Below, piece after piece: positions 46,532 to 55,701 of a DNA stretch of 64,000 nt. Positions within the stretch are counted from its first letter, which is position 1. The number at the start of each line of letters is the position of its first letter. The stretch is taken from NCBI RefSeq assembly GCF_019097855.1, contig NZ_JAHRGL010000062.1, forward strand, positions 124,001 through 188,000, given 5' to 3'. A program made the position numbers and the translations under genes. Source of the DNA: Geopseudomonas aromaticivorans (lineage in GTDB: Bacteria; Pseudomonadota; Gammaproteobacteria; Pseudomonadales; Pseudomonadaceae). The notes beneath the pieces are model-generated. The model did no database searches, was not told the origin of the DNA, and was given only the letters and a program-made list of their open reading frames with translations.

Positions 46532-47347
46532 ATGAGCGGCACGCGTGAAACCGAATACAAGACCGTACGCGGCCTGACTCGCGGCCTGCAGATCCTCAAC
46601 GCCCTCAACCGGGTGGACGGCGGCGCCAGTCCGGCCAGGCTGGCCGAGCTGACCGGGCTGCACCGCACCACGGTGCGCCGGCTGCTGGAGACCCTGCAGG
46701 ACGAGGGCTACGTGCGCCGCAGCGAGTCGGACGACAGCTTCCGCCTCAACCTCAAGGTGCGCGAACTGAGCGAGGGCTTTCGCGACGAGCAATGGATTTC
46801 CGAGCTGGGCGCGCCGCTGCTGGCCGAACTGCTGCAAGAGGTGCACTGGCCGACCGACCTGTGCACCCTGGACGTCGACGCCATGGTGGTACGCGAGACC
46901 ACCCACCGCTTCAGCCGCCTGTCGTTCCACCGCTCGATGGTCGGTCGCCGCCTGCCGATGCTGATCACCGCCACCGGCCTGGCCTACCTGGCGTTCTGCC
47001 CGGAGGCCGAGCGCGAACGCATCATCGAGCTGCTGGCCAAGCGCGACGACGAGGAGAGCCGCCTGGCGCGCAACCCGGTAGCGCTGGACAACCTGCTGCG
47101 CCGCACCCGACGCCTGGGTTACGGCGAGAACTTCGGCAGCTGGAACACCGAGGAGCGTACCGCGTCCATCGCTGTGCCGATCTGCGGCGAACAGCGGGTC
47201 TACGGCTGCATCAACCTAGTCTACGTGCTCAAGGCGATGACCATCGAGCAGGCCGCCCAGCGCTACCTGCCGGCGCTGCAGCGGTTCGCCGCCACCATCG
47301 AGCAGGGCATCCGCGAGCGCGAGCAGGCGGGGCCGGTGCTGGCGTGA
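46532..47347 (+). CDS. mhpR: IclR-family regulator of the pathway (MhpR-like)
   Basis: 271 residues. N-terminal winged helix KTVRGLTRGLQILNALNRVDGGASPARLAELTGLHRTTVRRLLETLQDEGYVRR, then the IclR effector domain with LPMLITATGLAYLAFCPEAERERI and YGENFGSWNTEERTASIAVPICGEQRVYGCINLVY. In E. coli MhpR activates the mhp genes when 3-hydroxyphenylpropionate is bound. It faces away from mhpB; the duplicated operator is its obvious target. Confidence 0.92.
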   Translation: MSGTRETEYKTVRGLTRGLQILNALNRVDGGASPARLAELTGLHRTTVRRLLETLQDEGYVRRSESDDSFRLNLKVRELSEGFRDEQWISELGAPLLAELLQEVHWPTDLCTLDVDAMVVRETTHRFSRLSFHRSMVGRRLPMLITATGLAYLAFCPEAERERIIELLAKRDDEESRLARNPVALDNLLRRTRRLGYGENFGSWNTEERTASIAVPICGEQRVYGCINLVYVLKAMTIEQAAQRYLPALQRFAATIEQGIREREQAGPVLA

Positions 47348-47381
47348 TCCCCTGCGATCATGTCCTAGGCAGGGGGGGGCT

Positions 47382-47465
47382 GGTAGAAGATCGCTGCGCG
47401 AGTCTTCTACCCCTGCGCTTCCGCTCCGGCACCCAACCGTAGGGAGGTAACCGCGCAGCGTTACC
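47382..47465. repeat. Two hairpins between mhpR and metE
   Basis: GGTAGAAGA/TCTTCTACC at 47382-47411 and GGTAAC/GTTACC at 47446-47465 between converging genes. They may act as bidirectional terminators or be REP-like. No T run. Confidence 0.6.
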
Positions 47466-47485
47466 TACCAGTAGCGCTCCCCGAC

Positions 47486-49804
47486 CTAAGCCGCCGCCCT
47501 CACCTTGTCGCGCAGCTGGCGCGCCGCGGCGACCAGGTTGCCCAGCGCCGCCAGGGTTTCCGGCCAGCCGCGGGTCTTCAGGCCGCAGTCGGGATTGACC
47601 CACAGCCGCTCGGCGGGGATGCGCTCGGCGGCCCGCTCCAGCAGCGCGACCATCTCCGCCACCGTCGGCACCCGCGGCGAGTGGATGTCGTAGACGCCAG
47701 GACCAATCTCGTTGGGGTATTCGAACGCCTCGAAGGCCTCCAGCAGCTCCATCTGCGAGCGCGCGGTCTCGATGGTGATGACGTCGGCGTCCATCGCCGC
47801 GATGGCCTCGATCACGTCGTTGAACTCGCTGTAGCACATGTGGGTGTGGATCTGCGTGGCATCCGCCACGCCGCTGGAACACAGGCGGAAGGCGTCCACC
47901 GCCCAGTCCAGATAGTGGCGCCAGGCGGCGCGGCGCAGCGGCAGGCCCTCGCGGAACGCCGCCTCGTCGATCTGCACGATGGCGATGCCGGCCGCCTCCA
48001 GGTCCAGCACCTCGTCGCGGATGGCCAGCGCCAGCTGGCGCGCCTGCACCTCGCGGCTGACGTCCTCGCGCGGGAACGACCACATCAGCATGGTCACCGG
48101 CCCGGTGAGCATGCCCTTCATGGGCTTGGCGGTGAGGCTCTGCGCATAGCGGATCCACTCCACGGTCATCGCCTGTGGACGACTCAGATCGCCGACGATC
48201 ACCGCCGGTTTGACGCAGCGCGAGCCGTAGCTCTGCACCCAGCCGAAGCGGGTGAAGGCGTAGCCGTCGAGCTGCTCGGCGAAGTACTCGACCATGTCGT
48301 TGCGCTCGGCCTCGCCGTGCACCAGCACGTCCAGGCCCAGTTGCTCCTGCACGCGCGCCGCATGGCGGATCTCCGCCTGCATGGCTTCCACATAGTCACT
48401 CTCGCTCAGCTTGCCCAGCCGGTATGCCTGGCGCGCCAGGCGGATCGCCCCGGTCTGCGGGAAGGAGCCGATGGTGGTGGTGGGGAACGCCGGCAGATTC
48501 AGGCGCGCGCGCTGCTGCTCGATGCGCGCTGCAAACGGCGAAGCGCGGCGGCTGTCGGCCGCCGTCACCGCCGCCAGACGCTGCTGCACCCGCGGATTGT
48601 GGATGCGCGGCGAGCGGGCGCGCGCCTGCTGCACGGCGCGGCTGGCGGCCAGCGCGGCCTGCACCTCGGGGGCGTCCGGCGCGTTCAGCGCGCGGGCGAG
48701 AGTCGCCACCTCCGCACACTTCTGCACGGCGAAGGCCAGCCAGCCCTGCAGTTCGGCGTCCAGCTGGTCTTCGCGCTCGAGATCCACCGGGCAGTGCAGC
48801 AGCGAGCAGCTCGGCGCCACCCACAGGCGGTCGCCGACCCGCGCCTGCGCCTCACGCAGTACCGCCAGGGCCTGCTCCAGGTCGCAGCGCCAGACGTTGC
48901 GCCCGTTGACCACGCCCAGCGACAGCACCTTGTAGGCCGGCAGGCGGTCGAGGATCGCCGGGAACTGCTCGGGGGCACGCACCAGGTCGATGTGCAGACC
49001 GGCCACCGGCAGGTTGGCGGCCAGACCGAGGTTGTCCTCCAGGCCGGCGAAGTAGGTGGTCAGCAGCTTCTGCGGCTTGGGGGCCTGCAGCAGGTTGTAG
49101 GCGCGCTCGAAGGCGGTCTTCCAGTCCTGCGGCAGGTCGAGGCCGAGGATCGGCTCGTCGATCTGCACCCACTCCACGCCCAGCGCCGCCAGACGGCCGA
49201 GCACCTCGCCGTACACCGGCAGCAGCCGTTCGAGCAGCTCCAGCTTGTCGAAGCCTTCGCTTTCGGCAGCCGCGCTCTTGGCCTTGCCCAGCCACAGGTA
49301 GGTCAGCGGGCCGATCAGCACCGGCTTGACCGCATGGCCCAGCGCCAGCGCCTCCGCGGTTTCCTCGAACAGCTGCTCCCAGCTCAGGCGGAACGACTGG
49401 TCGTGGCTGAACTCGGGGACCAGGTAGTGGTAGTTGCTGTCGAACCACTTGGTCATCTCTTGCGCCTGGGTGCCGCTGCCGCCGCAGCAGCCACCCCTCG
49501 CGCCGCGGGCCATGGCGAACAGGGTGTCGAGGGTGACGCGGCCCTCGCCATCGCGGAAGCGCTCCGGCACCACGCCCAGCAGCAAGGAGTGGTTGAGCAC
49601 CTGGTCGTACCAGGCAAAGTCGCCCACCGGCAGCAGCTCGATGCCGGCGTCCTTCTGGATTTGCCAGTGGGCGGCGCGCAGCTGGCGGCCGACCGCGCGC
49701 AGGCCGGCTTCGTCCAACTCGCCCTGCCAGTAGGCTTCGAGGGCTTTCTTCAGCTCGCGGTCGCGGCCGATGCGCGGAAAGCCGAGGGTGTGCGCCAATG
49801 CCAT
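47486..49804 (-). CDS. metE: Cobalamin-independent methionine synthase
   Basis: 772 residues from the ATG at 49804 (GGAGA upstream). N-terminal folate-binding-like half ([21 protein letters not shown]) and C-terminal catalytic half with [26 protein letters not shown] and the zinc ligands in HTHMCYSEF and [12 protein letters not shown]. It transfers methyl from 5-methyltetrahydropteroyl-polyglutamate to homocysteine. metR is divergent. Confidence 0.97.
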   Translation of the reverse strand: MALAHTLGFPRIGRDRELKKALEAYWQGELDEAGLRAVGRQLRAAHWQIQKDAGIELLPVGDFAWYDQVLNHSLLLGVVPERFRDGEGRVTLDTLFAMARGARGGCCGGSGTQAQEMTKWFDSNYHYLVPEFSHDQSFRLSWEQLFEETAEALALGHAVKPVLIGPLTYLWLGKAKSAAAESEGFDKLELLERLLPVYGEVLGRLAALGVEWVQIDEPILGLDLPQDWKTAFERAYNLLQAPKPQKLLTTYFAGLEDNLGLAANLPVAGLHIDLVRAPEQFPAILDRLPAYKVLSLGVVNGRNVWRCDLEQALAVLREAQARVGDRLWVAPSCSLLHCPVDLEREDQLDAELQGWLAFAVQKCAEVATLARALNAPDAPEVQAALAASRAVQQARARSPRIHNPRVQQRLAAVTAADSRRASPFAARIEQQRARLNLPAFPTTTIGSFPQTGAIRLARQAYRLGKLSESDYVEAMQAEIRHAARVQEQLGLDVLVHGEAERNDMVEYFAEQLDGYAFTRFGWVQSYGSRCVKPAVIVGDLSRPQAMTVEWIRYAQSLTAKPMKGMLTGPVTMLMWSFPREDVSREVQARQLALAIRDEVLDLEAAGIAIVQIDEAAFREGLPLRRAAWRHYLDWAVDAFRLCSSGVADATQIHTHMCYSEFNDVIEAIAAMDADVITIETARSQMELLEAFEAFEYPNEIGPGVYDIHSPRVPTVAEMVALLERAAERIPAERLWVNPDCGLKTRGWPETLAALGNLVAAARQLRDKVRAAA

Positions 49805-49857
49805 TTGTCTGTCTCCATGTTGGTGAATGACCGGCATTGTCGACAGCCGGCACCGCA

Positions 49858-49870
49858 TGAGACAAACTCA
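49858..49870. promoter_or_regulatory. Candidate MetR box
   Basis: TGAGACAAACTCA (TGAG-N5-CTCA) fits the MetR consensus form TGAA-N5-TTCA with symmetric changes. It lies between metE and metR, 54 bp upstream of the metE ATG. Confidence 0.55.
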
Positions 49871-49921
49871 ATATATTCTCAATGATCCGTATTTTTCTTC
49901 ACGATCAATCTGTGGCCAGCT

Positions 49922-49979
49922 GGTGCGCATGGCGCACCCTGCCCCAACGCCACCATCCGTAGGATGCGCCGCGCGCACC
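49922..49979. repeat. Dispersed hairpin repeat, inverted pair (copy 4)
   Basis: Units at 49922-49942 (core GGTGCGCATGGCGCACC) and 49959-49979 (slightly degenerate) in opposite orientation, 20 bp before the metR start codon. Confidence 0.8.
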
Positions 49980-49998
49980 TCTCCCTGCCGAGTCCATC

Positions 49999-50919
49999 AT
50001 GATCGAACTGCGCCACCTGAAGACCCTGCATGCCCTGCGCGAATCCGACAGCCTGGTGGAAGCCGCCGAGCGCCTGCACCTGACCCAGTCCGCCCTCTCC
50101 CACCAGTTCAAGGAGCTCGAGGAGCGCCTCGGCCTGTCGCTGTTCGTGCGCAAGACCAAGCCGGTGCGCTTCACCAGCGCCGGTCTGCGCCTGCTGCAGC
50201 TGGCGGACGCGATCCTGCCGCAACTGCGCAGTGCCGAGCGCGATCTCGCGCGCCTCGCCGGGGGCACTGCGGGCCGCCTGCACATGGCCATCGAATGCCA
50301 CAGCTGCTTCCAGTGGCTGATGCCGACCATCGACCAGTTCCGCGATGCCTGGCCGGAGGTCGAGCTGGACCTGGCTTCCGGCTTCTCCTTCGCCCCGCTG
50401 CCGGCGCTGGCGCGCGGCGATCTCGACCTGGTGGTCACCTCCGACCCGGTGGAGCTGGCCGGCATCACCTACGTGCCACTGTTCACCTACGAGGCGCAGC
50501 TGGCGGTGGCCAACCAGCATCCGCTGGCGAGCAAGGCCTACGTCACCGCGGAGGACCTGGCCGGCGAGACGCTGATCCACTACCCGGTGGAACGCGACCG
50601 CCTGGACATCTTCACCCGCTTCCTCGACCCCGCCGACGTCGAGCCGGCCGGCATACGCACCGCCGAGCTGACGGTGATGATGCTGCAGCTGGTGGCCAGT
50701 GGTCGCGGGGTGAGCTGCCTGCCCAACTGGGCGCTGCACGAGTACAGCTCGCGCGGCTACGTGACGGCGAAGAAACTCGGGGAAAAGGGCCTGTATGCGA
50801 CCCTGTATGCGGGGATTCGCGCGGACATGCTGGATGCGCCCTTCATGCGCGACTTCCTGCTCACCGCCAAGGACACCTCGTTCGCCACCCTTGAGGGGGT
50901 GAGTGCGGCGCGGGGGTAA
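49999..50919 (+). CDS. metR: LysR-family regulator MetR
   Basis: 306 residues. Winged helix MIELRHLKTLHALRESDSLVEAAERLHLTQSALSHQFKELEERLG, then the effector domain with HSCFQWLMPTIDQFRDAWPEVELDL (the MetR-type start) and HYPVERDRLDIFTRFL. In enterobacteria MetR activates metE with homocysteine as co-effector. Here it is divergent from metE, its classical arrangement, with a dyad between them. Confidence 0.94.
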   Translation: MIELRHLKTLHALRESDSLVEAAERLHLTQSALSHQFKELEERLGLSLFVRKTKPVRFTSAGLRLLQLADAILPQLRSAERDLARLAGGTAGRLHMAIECHSCFQWLMPTIDQFRDAWPEVELDLASGFSFAPLPALARGDLDLVVTSDPVELAGITYVPLFTYEAQLAVANQHPLASKAYVTAEDLAGETLIHYPVERDRLDIFTRFLDPADVEPAGIRTAELTVMMLQLVASGRGVSCLPNWALHEYSSRGYVTAKKLGEKGLYATLYAGIRADMLDAPFMRDFLLTAKDTSFATLEGVSAARG

Positions 50920-50930
50920 CAGCGGGCGCT

Positions 50931-51395
50931 TCAGCAACCCAGCGGCAAACCCACCCGTTCGCCACCGAGCAACTCGCCTGCCAGCAGATCGAACGGCAAC
51001 ACCCACAGCCTCAACTGCTCGGAAAAGGCGAAAGGCTTCAGCGGTTCACGGAAACGCTCGGTCCGCGGATAGATCAGCGCCATCTCGCCCTGCCCCTGCA
51101 GGTGGGTCTGGCCGTAGGCATACAGCTGGTAGAAATCGGCCTGGCTCAGTCCGTAATTGCGCTCGCGGGCCGCGGCGTCGATCAGCTTCCACTTGCTGTC
51201 CAGCACCCAGGTTCGCCCCCGATGCTCCAGCAGCAGATCGGGCTTGAGGCGGAACATCGGCTCGTCACGGTGGGTGCACAGGGAATGCCTGGAGCGCTGG
51301 GGCAACAGCTTCGCGCCGCTCGGCAGCTGTTTGCCCAGCAGCACCTCGACATGCCGCTCGAACAGCCGCTCCATAGGGAAACAATCTCGGCGGCT
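50931..51395 (-). pseudogene. McrC-like remnant (C-terminal nuclease part only)
   Basis: A 147-residue frame from ATG 51374 (FPMERLFERHVEVLLG is readable from about 51390) matches the C-terminal half of McrC, the nuclease subunit of McrBC-type restriction. Landmarks: FRLKPDLLLEHRGRTWVLDSKWKLID (a PD-x-DxK nuclease core), NYGLSQADFYQLYAYGQ and ALIYPRTERFREPL. Full McrC is about 350-400 residues. The N-terminal half is missing, and the frame upstream runs into the prenyltransferase gene. No mcrB is nearby. Probably a dead fragment, though a short nuclease cannot be excluded. Confidence 0.7.
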
Positions 51396-51433
51396 ATCTT
51401 GCTGCAGATCGATCAGGCAGCAGCATCGCCCGC

Positions 51434-52345
51434 TCAGCCACCCACCAGCATCCCCACCGCCATCAACAACGGCGTCGCCACGCTCACCGCCACGTTCAAG
51501 CCCATCGCCGGTAGCAGGCATTCCAGGTCGTCGGCATCGCGGCGCAGCAGCCACCAGGCGCGCAGCGCCGGCAGGGCGCCGAGCAGGCCGGCCGCGGCGC
51601 CGGCAGGCAGCCAACCGGCCAGCACGCAGACCAGCAGGCCAGCGAAGGCCAGCAGCCACTGCACGCCGAGCACCTGCACCGCACCAGCACGGCCGAGCAG
51701 CATGGGCAAGGTCAGACGGCCGACCGAGCGGTCGGCCTCGATGTCGGGGAACTGGTTGAGCAGCAGCAGGTTGTTGCACAGGAAGAACGGCACCAGCGAC
51801 AGCAGTGCCGCGCTGAGGCTGATCTGCCCGGCGAGGACGACCTGGGTGCCGAGCACCATCAGCGGGCCGAAGCCGAGGCCCGGCGCCAGCAGGCACAGCC
51901 ACGGGCGGCGGGTCAGCCAGGGGGTGTAGGCAAGCACCAGCGCCAGGCCCACGGCGCCGAGCGGGGCCAGGCTCCAGACCAGTGCCGGTTGACGGATCAG
52001 GAAGTACAGGCCGATGGCGGTTGTCAGCCCCACCGCGCCAAGGCCCAGCCACTGCGCGACATCGACGTATTGCGGCTGGGCCACCAGGGTACCGCTGCCG
52101 CCGCTGAACGGGGTGCGCCGGGTCTGCTGGTCGAGGCCGCTGCGATAGTCGCTGTATTCGTTGAGGGCATTGACCCCGGCGTGGGCGGCCAGGGCACCGA
52201 GCAGTACCAGCAAGGCGTCGGCCACGAAGCCGCCGTCCAGATCGCGCGTTTGCAGCGCCGCGGCGATGCCGAGCGCCACGCAGGTCAGCGCCAGCAGCAG
52301 AAAGCGCCCGCGAATCACTCCCAACCAGTGCAGTTTGCCCGCCAT
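51434..52345 (-). CDS. UbiA-family prenyltransferase (MenA-like)
   Basis: 303 residues from the ATG at 52345 (GGGAGG upstream), about nine hydrophobic helices. The two Asp-rich motifs that bind Mg-prenyl diphosphate are NEYSDYRSGLD near residue 61 and NQFPDIEADRSVGR near 197. The family attaches prenyl chains to aromatic acceptors such as dihydroxynaphthoate or hydroxybenzoate. Pseudomonas makes ubiquinone, not menaquinone, and no ubi or men gene is adjacent, so the acceptor is open. Confidence 0.88.
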   Translation of the reverse strand: MAGKLHWLGVIRGRFLLLALTCVALGIAAALQTRDLDGGFVADALLVLLGALAAHAGVNALNEYSDYRSGLDQQTRRTPFSGGSGTLVAQPQYVDVAQWLGLGAVGLTTAIGLYFLIRQPALVWSLAPLGAVGLALVLAYTPWLTRRPWLCLLAPGLGFGPLMVLGTQVVLAGQISLSAALLSLVPFFLCNNLLLLNQFPDIEADRSVGRLTLPMLLGRAGAVQVLGVQWLLAFAGLLVCVLAGWLPAGAAAGLLGALPALRAWWLLRRDADDLECLLPAMGLNVAVSVATPLLMAVGMLVGG

Positions 52346-52545
52346 CCCTGTCCCTCCCGGTTTCAGATTGCCGCATAATCCGCTCCCGCGTCACAGACGG
52401 GGTCGTCAGTCATTTCCCTCGGTCGCAGCGCCTGCATGTGGTGCTCCGAACTCTGGGGCCGGCATGATATCGCTCTGTGTGACAGCTCGCAGGCGACCGC
52501 TGGTGAATACGGCTAAGCTGTTGTCAATAATCGATAAATGCCGTC

Positions 52546-55500
52546 ATGGATACAGACATCATGGGCGCCCCCGAGCAGACCTCATCCGCCGCCGATCAAC
52601 CCGTACGCTCGCAGGCCCTGCAGGCCTCGCTGAAAACCAGTCGGCGCCGGATATGGGCCGTGCGCGGGGGATTCACCGTGGTCCTGCTCGGCTGCGCCGC
52701 CGCCGGCGCCCTGTGGGCGGCGCGCGAAGCGCAGACCTCGGAGTGGCAGTCGCGCCTGCTGGGGGACTGGTCGGCCCGCCTGCAATACCGGGTCGAGCCG
52801 GGCCCCAGCGATGCCATCCGCTATCCGCAGCAGGGGCCGTTCGACCAGCGCCTCGGCTATGTCGGCCTGCCGGAGTTCATCCGCCGCCTGAACAACCAGG
52901 GTTACGTGGTCGCCAGCCAGGCACGCTTCTCCACACCGCTGCTCGAGTACACCGATCACGGCCTGTATCCGCCGTTTCGCGAGAAGACCCGCGCCGGCAT
53001 CGACATCAGCGACTGCCGCGGCGAGCCGATGTTCGATTTCCGCCACCCGCAGCGCTACTACGAAAGCTTCAACGACATTCCGCCGCTGGCCGTGCAGAGC
53101 CTGCTGTTCATCGAGAACCGCAACCTCCTCGACACTGAGCGCCCGCATCTCAATCCCTCGGTCGATTGGCCGCGCTTCCTCAAGGCGGCCTGGAGTCAAC
53201 TGGCCCGCCGGCTGGACGCCGATACCGACTCCGCTGGCGGCAGCACCCTGGCCACGCAGATCGAGAAGTTCCGCCACTCGCCGGACGGGCGCACGCCCAA
53301 CGCGGCGGAAAAGCTGCGGCAGATGCTCTCGGCCAGTGTGCGCGCCTACCGCGAAGGGCGCGAAACCCTGCCGCTGCGCCGGGAGATCGTCCACGACTAC
53401 ATCAACAACGTGCCGCTCTCCGCGGCGGGCGGTTACGGCGAGGTGCATGGCATCGGCGACGGCCTGTGGGTGTGGTTCGGCGCCGACTTTGCCCGCAGCA
53501 ACCGGGCCCTGCGCAGCAACTCCGATGCCAGCCTGGCCGAGCGCGGCCTGGCCCTGCGCCAGGTGCTGGCGCTGATGATCGCCCAGCGCCGGCCGTCCTG
53601 GTATCTGAACAACGGCCGCGTCGAACTGGCCGAACTGACCGACAGCCACCTGCGCGTACTGGCCGGCGCGGGGGTGATCAGCGCGGCCCTGCGCGATGCC
53701 GCGCTCGGCCAGCAGCTGACGTTCCGCAACATGGCCACCGATCCGGCGCTGCCACCGGTAGCCAGCGACAAGGGCATCAACGCCGTCCGCACCCGGCTGG
53801 TGCGCCAGCTCGGCACGCAGCTGTATGACCTCGACCGCCTCGACCTCGCGGTCGACGCCACCCTCAATCAGCCCCTGCAGCAGGAAGTCAGCAACTACCT
53901 GGGCAAGCTGACCGACCCGGTGTTCGCCGAGCAGGTCGGCCTGTTCGGCGAGCGCCTGCTGAGCCCCGCGTTGACCGCGGATGTGCGCTACAGCTTCACC
54001 CTGTTCGAGCGCGGCGCCAACGGCAACCGCGTGCGCGTGCAGACCGACACCACCGGCCAGCCGTTCGACATCAACGAGGGCAGCAAGCTGGAGCTGGGCT
54101 CCACCGCCAAGCTGCGGGTGATGGCCACCTATCTGGAAATGGTCAGCGAACTGCACGATCACTACGCCGGCAAGACGCCGGCCGAGCTGCGCAGCCTGGC
54201 CGAGCAGGTCAACCCCCGCGACAACCTCAGCGTGTGGGCGCTGGACTACCTGCGGGTCAATCCGCAGGCCAGTGTGGAAGAAATGATCGACGCCGCGCTG
54301 GAGCGCAAATACTCCGCCAGCCCCGGCGAAACCTTCTTCACCGGCGGCGGCGCGCACACCTTCAACAACTTCCGCAAGGAGGACAACGGCCGCCGACCGA
54401 CCATGCGCGAAGCGCTGCGCGAGTCGATCAACCTGCCGTTCGTGCGGCTGTTGCGCGACGTGGTGCGCTACAGTACCTACAACATGGCCAACAACAGCGC
54501 GCAACTGCTGACCGATGACCAGGATCCACGCCGCCGCGAGTACCTGACCCGCTTCGCCGACAAGGAAGGTACGGTGTTCCTGCGGCGCTTCTGGAGCAAG
54601 TACCGCGACAAGCCCCCGCAGGAGATGTTCGAAACCCTGCTCGAGGGCCTGCGCCTGAGCCAGTCGCGCCTGGCCGCCATCCATCGTTACCTGTACCCGC
54701 AGGCCAGCCTCGAAGAGTTCGCCCAGGTCATGCAGGCCCACCTCGGCAAAAAGCTGATGCCGCCGCCGAAGAAACTCGAGGACTACTACTATCGCTACGG
54801 TCCCGGGGCCTTCAACCTGCCCGACCAGGGCTACATCGCCCGCGTGCACCCGCTGGAGCTGTGGCTGATCGGCTACCGCATGCAGAATCCGCAGGCCGAC
54901 TTCAGCGCCGCCGCCGAGGCCAGCCGCGACGAGCGCCAGGAGGTTTACAGCTGGTTGTTCAAGACCCGTCACCGCAGCGCCCGCGACAGCCGCATCCGCA
55001 CCATGGTCGAGGTCGAGGCATTCACCGACGTGCACCAGCGCTGGGCCCGCCTGGGCTTCCCGTTCGATCACATGGTGCCCTCGCTGGCCAGCGCGCTGGG
55101 CAGCTCCGGCGATCGCCCGGCGGCACTGGCCGAGCTGATGGGCATCATCCTCAACAACGGCGTGCGCCTGCCGACGGTACGCATCGACAACCTGCACTTC
55201 GCCGCCACCACGCCCTACGAAACCCGCCTGGAGCGCGAGCAGACCAGCGGCGAGCGGGTCATGCGTCCCGAAGTGGCCACGGCGCTGCGCAGCGTGCTCG
55301 CCGAGGTGGTGGAAAACGGCACCGCGCGCCGCCTCAAGGGCGTGCTGCTGCAAGCCGATGGCCAGCCGCTGATGGTCGGCGGCAAGACCGGCACGGGCGA
55401 CAACCGCCTCGAGACCTTTACCCGCAGCGGCTGGGTGAGCAGTTCGACCGCGCGCAATCGCACCGCCACCTTCGTGTTCTTCCTCGGCCCGCGGCACTTC

Positions 55501-55698
55501 GGTACGCTGACCGCCTATGTTGCCGGCGAACAGTCGGAACGTTTCACCTTCACCTCGGCGCTGCCGGTGCAAACGCTCAAGGGCATGATGCCGCTACTGC
55601 AGCCCTACCTGCTGGCCGAAGCCACCGCCTGCCAGGCACCCAAGAAGGGCGCCGCTGCGGAGCAGATGCACGCCTCGCTGAGTCAGCCAAAGGAATAA
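52546..55698 (+). CDS. Class A penicillin-binding protein (bifunctional transglycosylase/transpeptidase)
   Basis: 1050 residues. One N-terminal membrane anchor (GGFTVVLLGCAAAGALWAA, about 42-60). Glycosyltransferase 51 motifs: FIENRN with E190, GGSTLATQIEKF, and YINNVPLSAAGGYGEVHGIGDG. Transpeptidase motifs: S519-T-A-K522, S627-I-N629 and K947-T-G949. It would polymerise and cross-link peptidoglycan in the periplasm. The sequence departs from PBP1a/1b and has long inserts, so it may be a specialised extra PBP. An alternative ATG lies at 52561. The ggt gene follows after 3 bp. Confidence 0.88.
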   Translation: MDTDIMGAPEQTSSAADQPVRSQALQASLKTSRRRIWAVRGGFTVVLLGCAAAGALWAAREAQTSEWQSRLLGDWSARLQYRVEPGPSDAIRYPQQGPFDQRLGYVGLPEFIRRLNNQGYVVASQARFSTPLLEYTDHGLYPPFREKTRAGIDISDCRGEPMFDFRHPQRYYESFNDIPPLAVQSLLFIENRNLLDTERPHLNPSVDWPRFLKAAWSQLARRLDADTDSAGGSTLATQIEKFRHSPDGRTPNAAEKLRQMLSASVRAYREGRETLPLRREIVHDYINNVPLSAAGGYGEVHGIGDGLWVWFGADFARSNRALRSNSDASLAERGLALRQVLALMIAQRRPSWYLNNGRVELAELTDSHLRVLAGAGVISAALRDAALGQQLTFRNMATDPALPPVASDKGINAVRTRLVRQLGTQLYDLDRLDLAVDATLNQPLQQEVSNYLGKLTDPVFAEQVGLFGERLLSPALTADVRYSFTLFERGANGNRVRVQTDTTGQPFDINEGSKLELGSTAKLRVMATYLEMVSELHDHYAGKTPAELRSLAEQVNPRDNLSVWALDYLRVNPQASVEEMIDAALERKYSASPGETFFTGGGAHTFNNFRKEDNGRRPTMREALRESINLPFVRLLRDVVRYSTYNMANNSAQLLTDDQDPRRREYLTRFADKEGTVFLRRFWSKYRDKPPQEMFETLLEGLRLSQSRLAAIHRYLYPQASLEEFAQVMQAHLGKKLMPPPKKLEDYYYRYGPGAFNLPDQGYIARVHPLELWLIGYRMQNPQADFSAAAEASRDERQEVYSWLFKTRHRSARDSRIRTMVEVEAFTDVHQRWARLGFPFDHMVPSLASALGSSGDRPAALAELMGIILNNGVRLPTVRIDNLHFAATTPYETRLEREQTSGERVMRPEVATALRSVLAEVVENGTARRLKGVLLQADGQPLMVGGKTGTGDNRLETFTRSGWVSSSTARNRTATFVFFLGPRHFGTLTAYVAGEQSERFTFTSALPVQTLKGMMPLLQPYLLAEATACQAPKKGAAAEQMHASLSQPKE

Positions 55699-55701
55699 GC
55701 C

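Noticed and set aside
52582-55572. 996-codon open frame antisense to the class A PBP gene
   Set aside because: Third-position GC bias of the PBP gene keeps this frame open. The sense strand has every catalytic motif.
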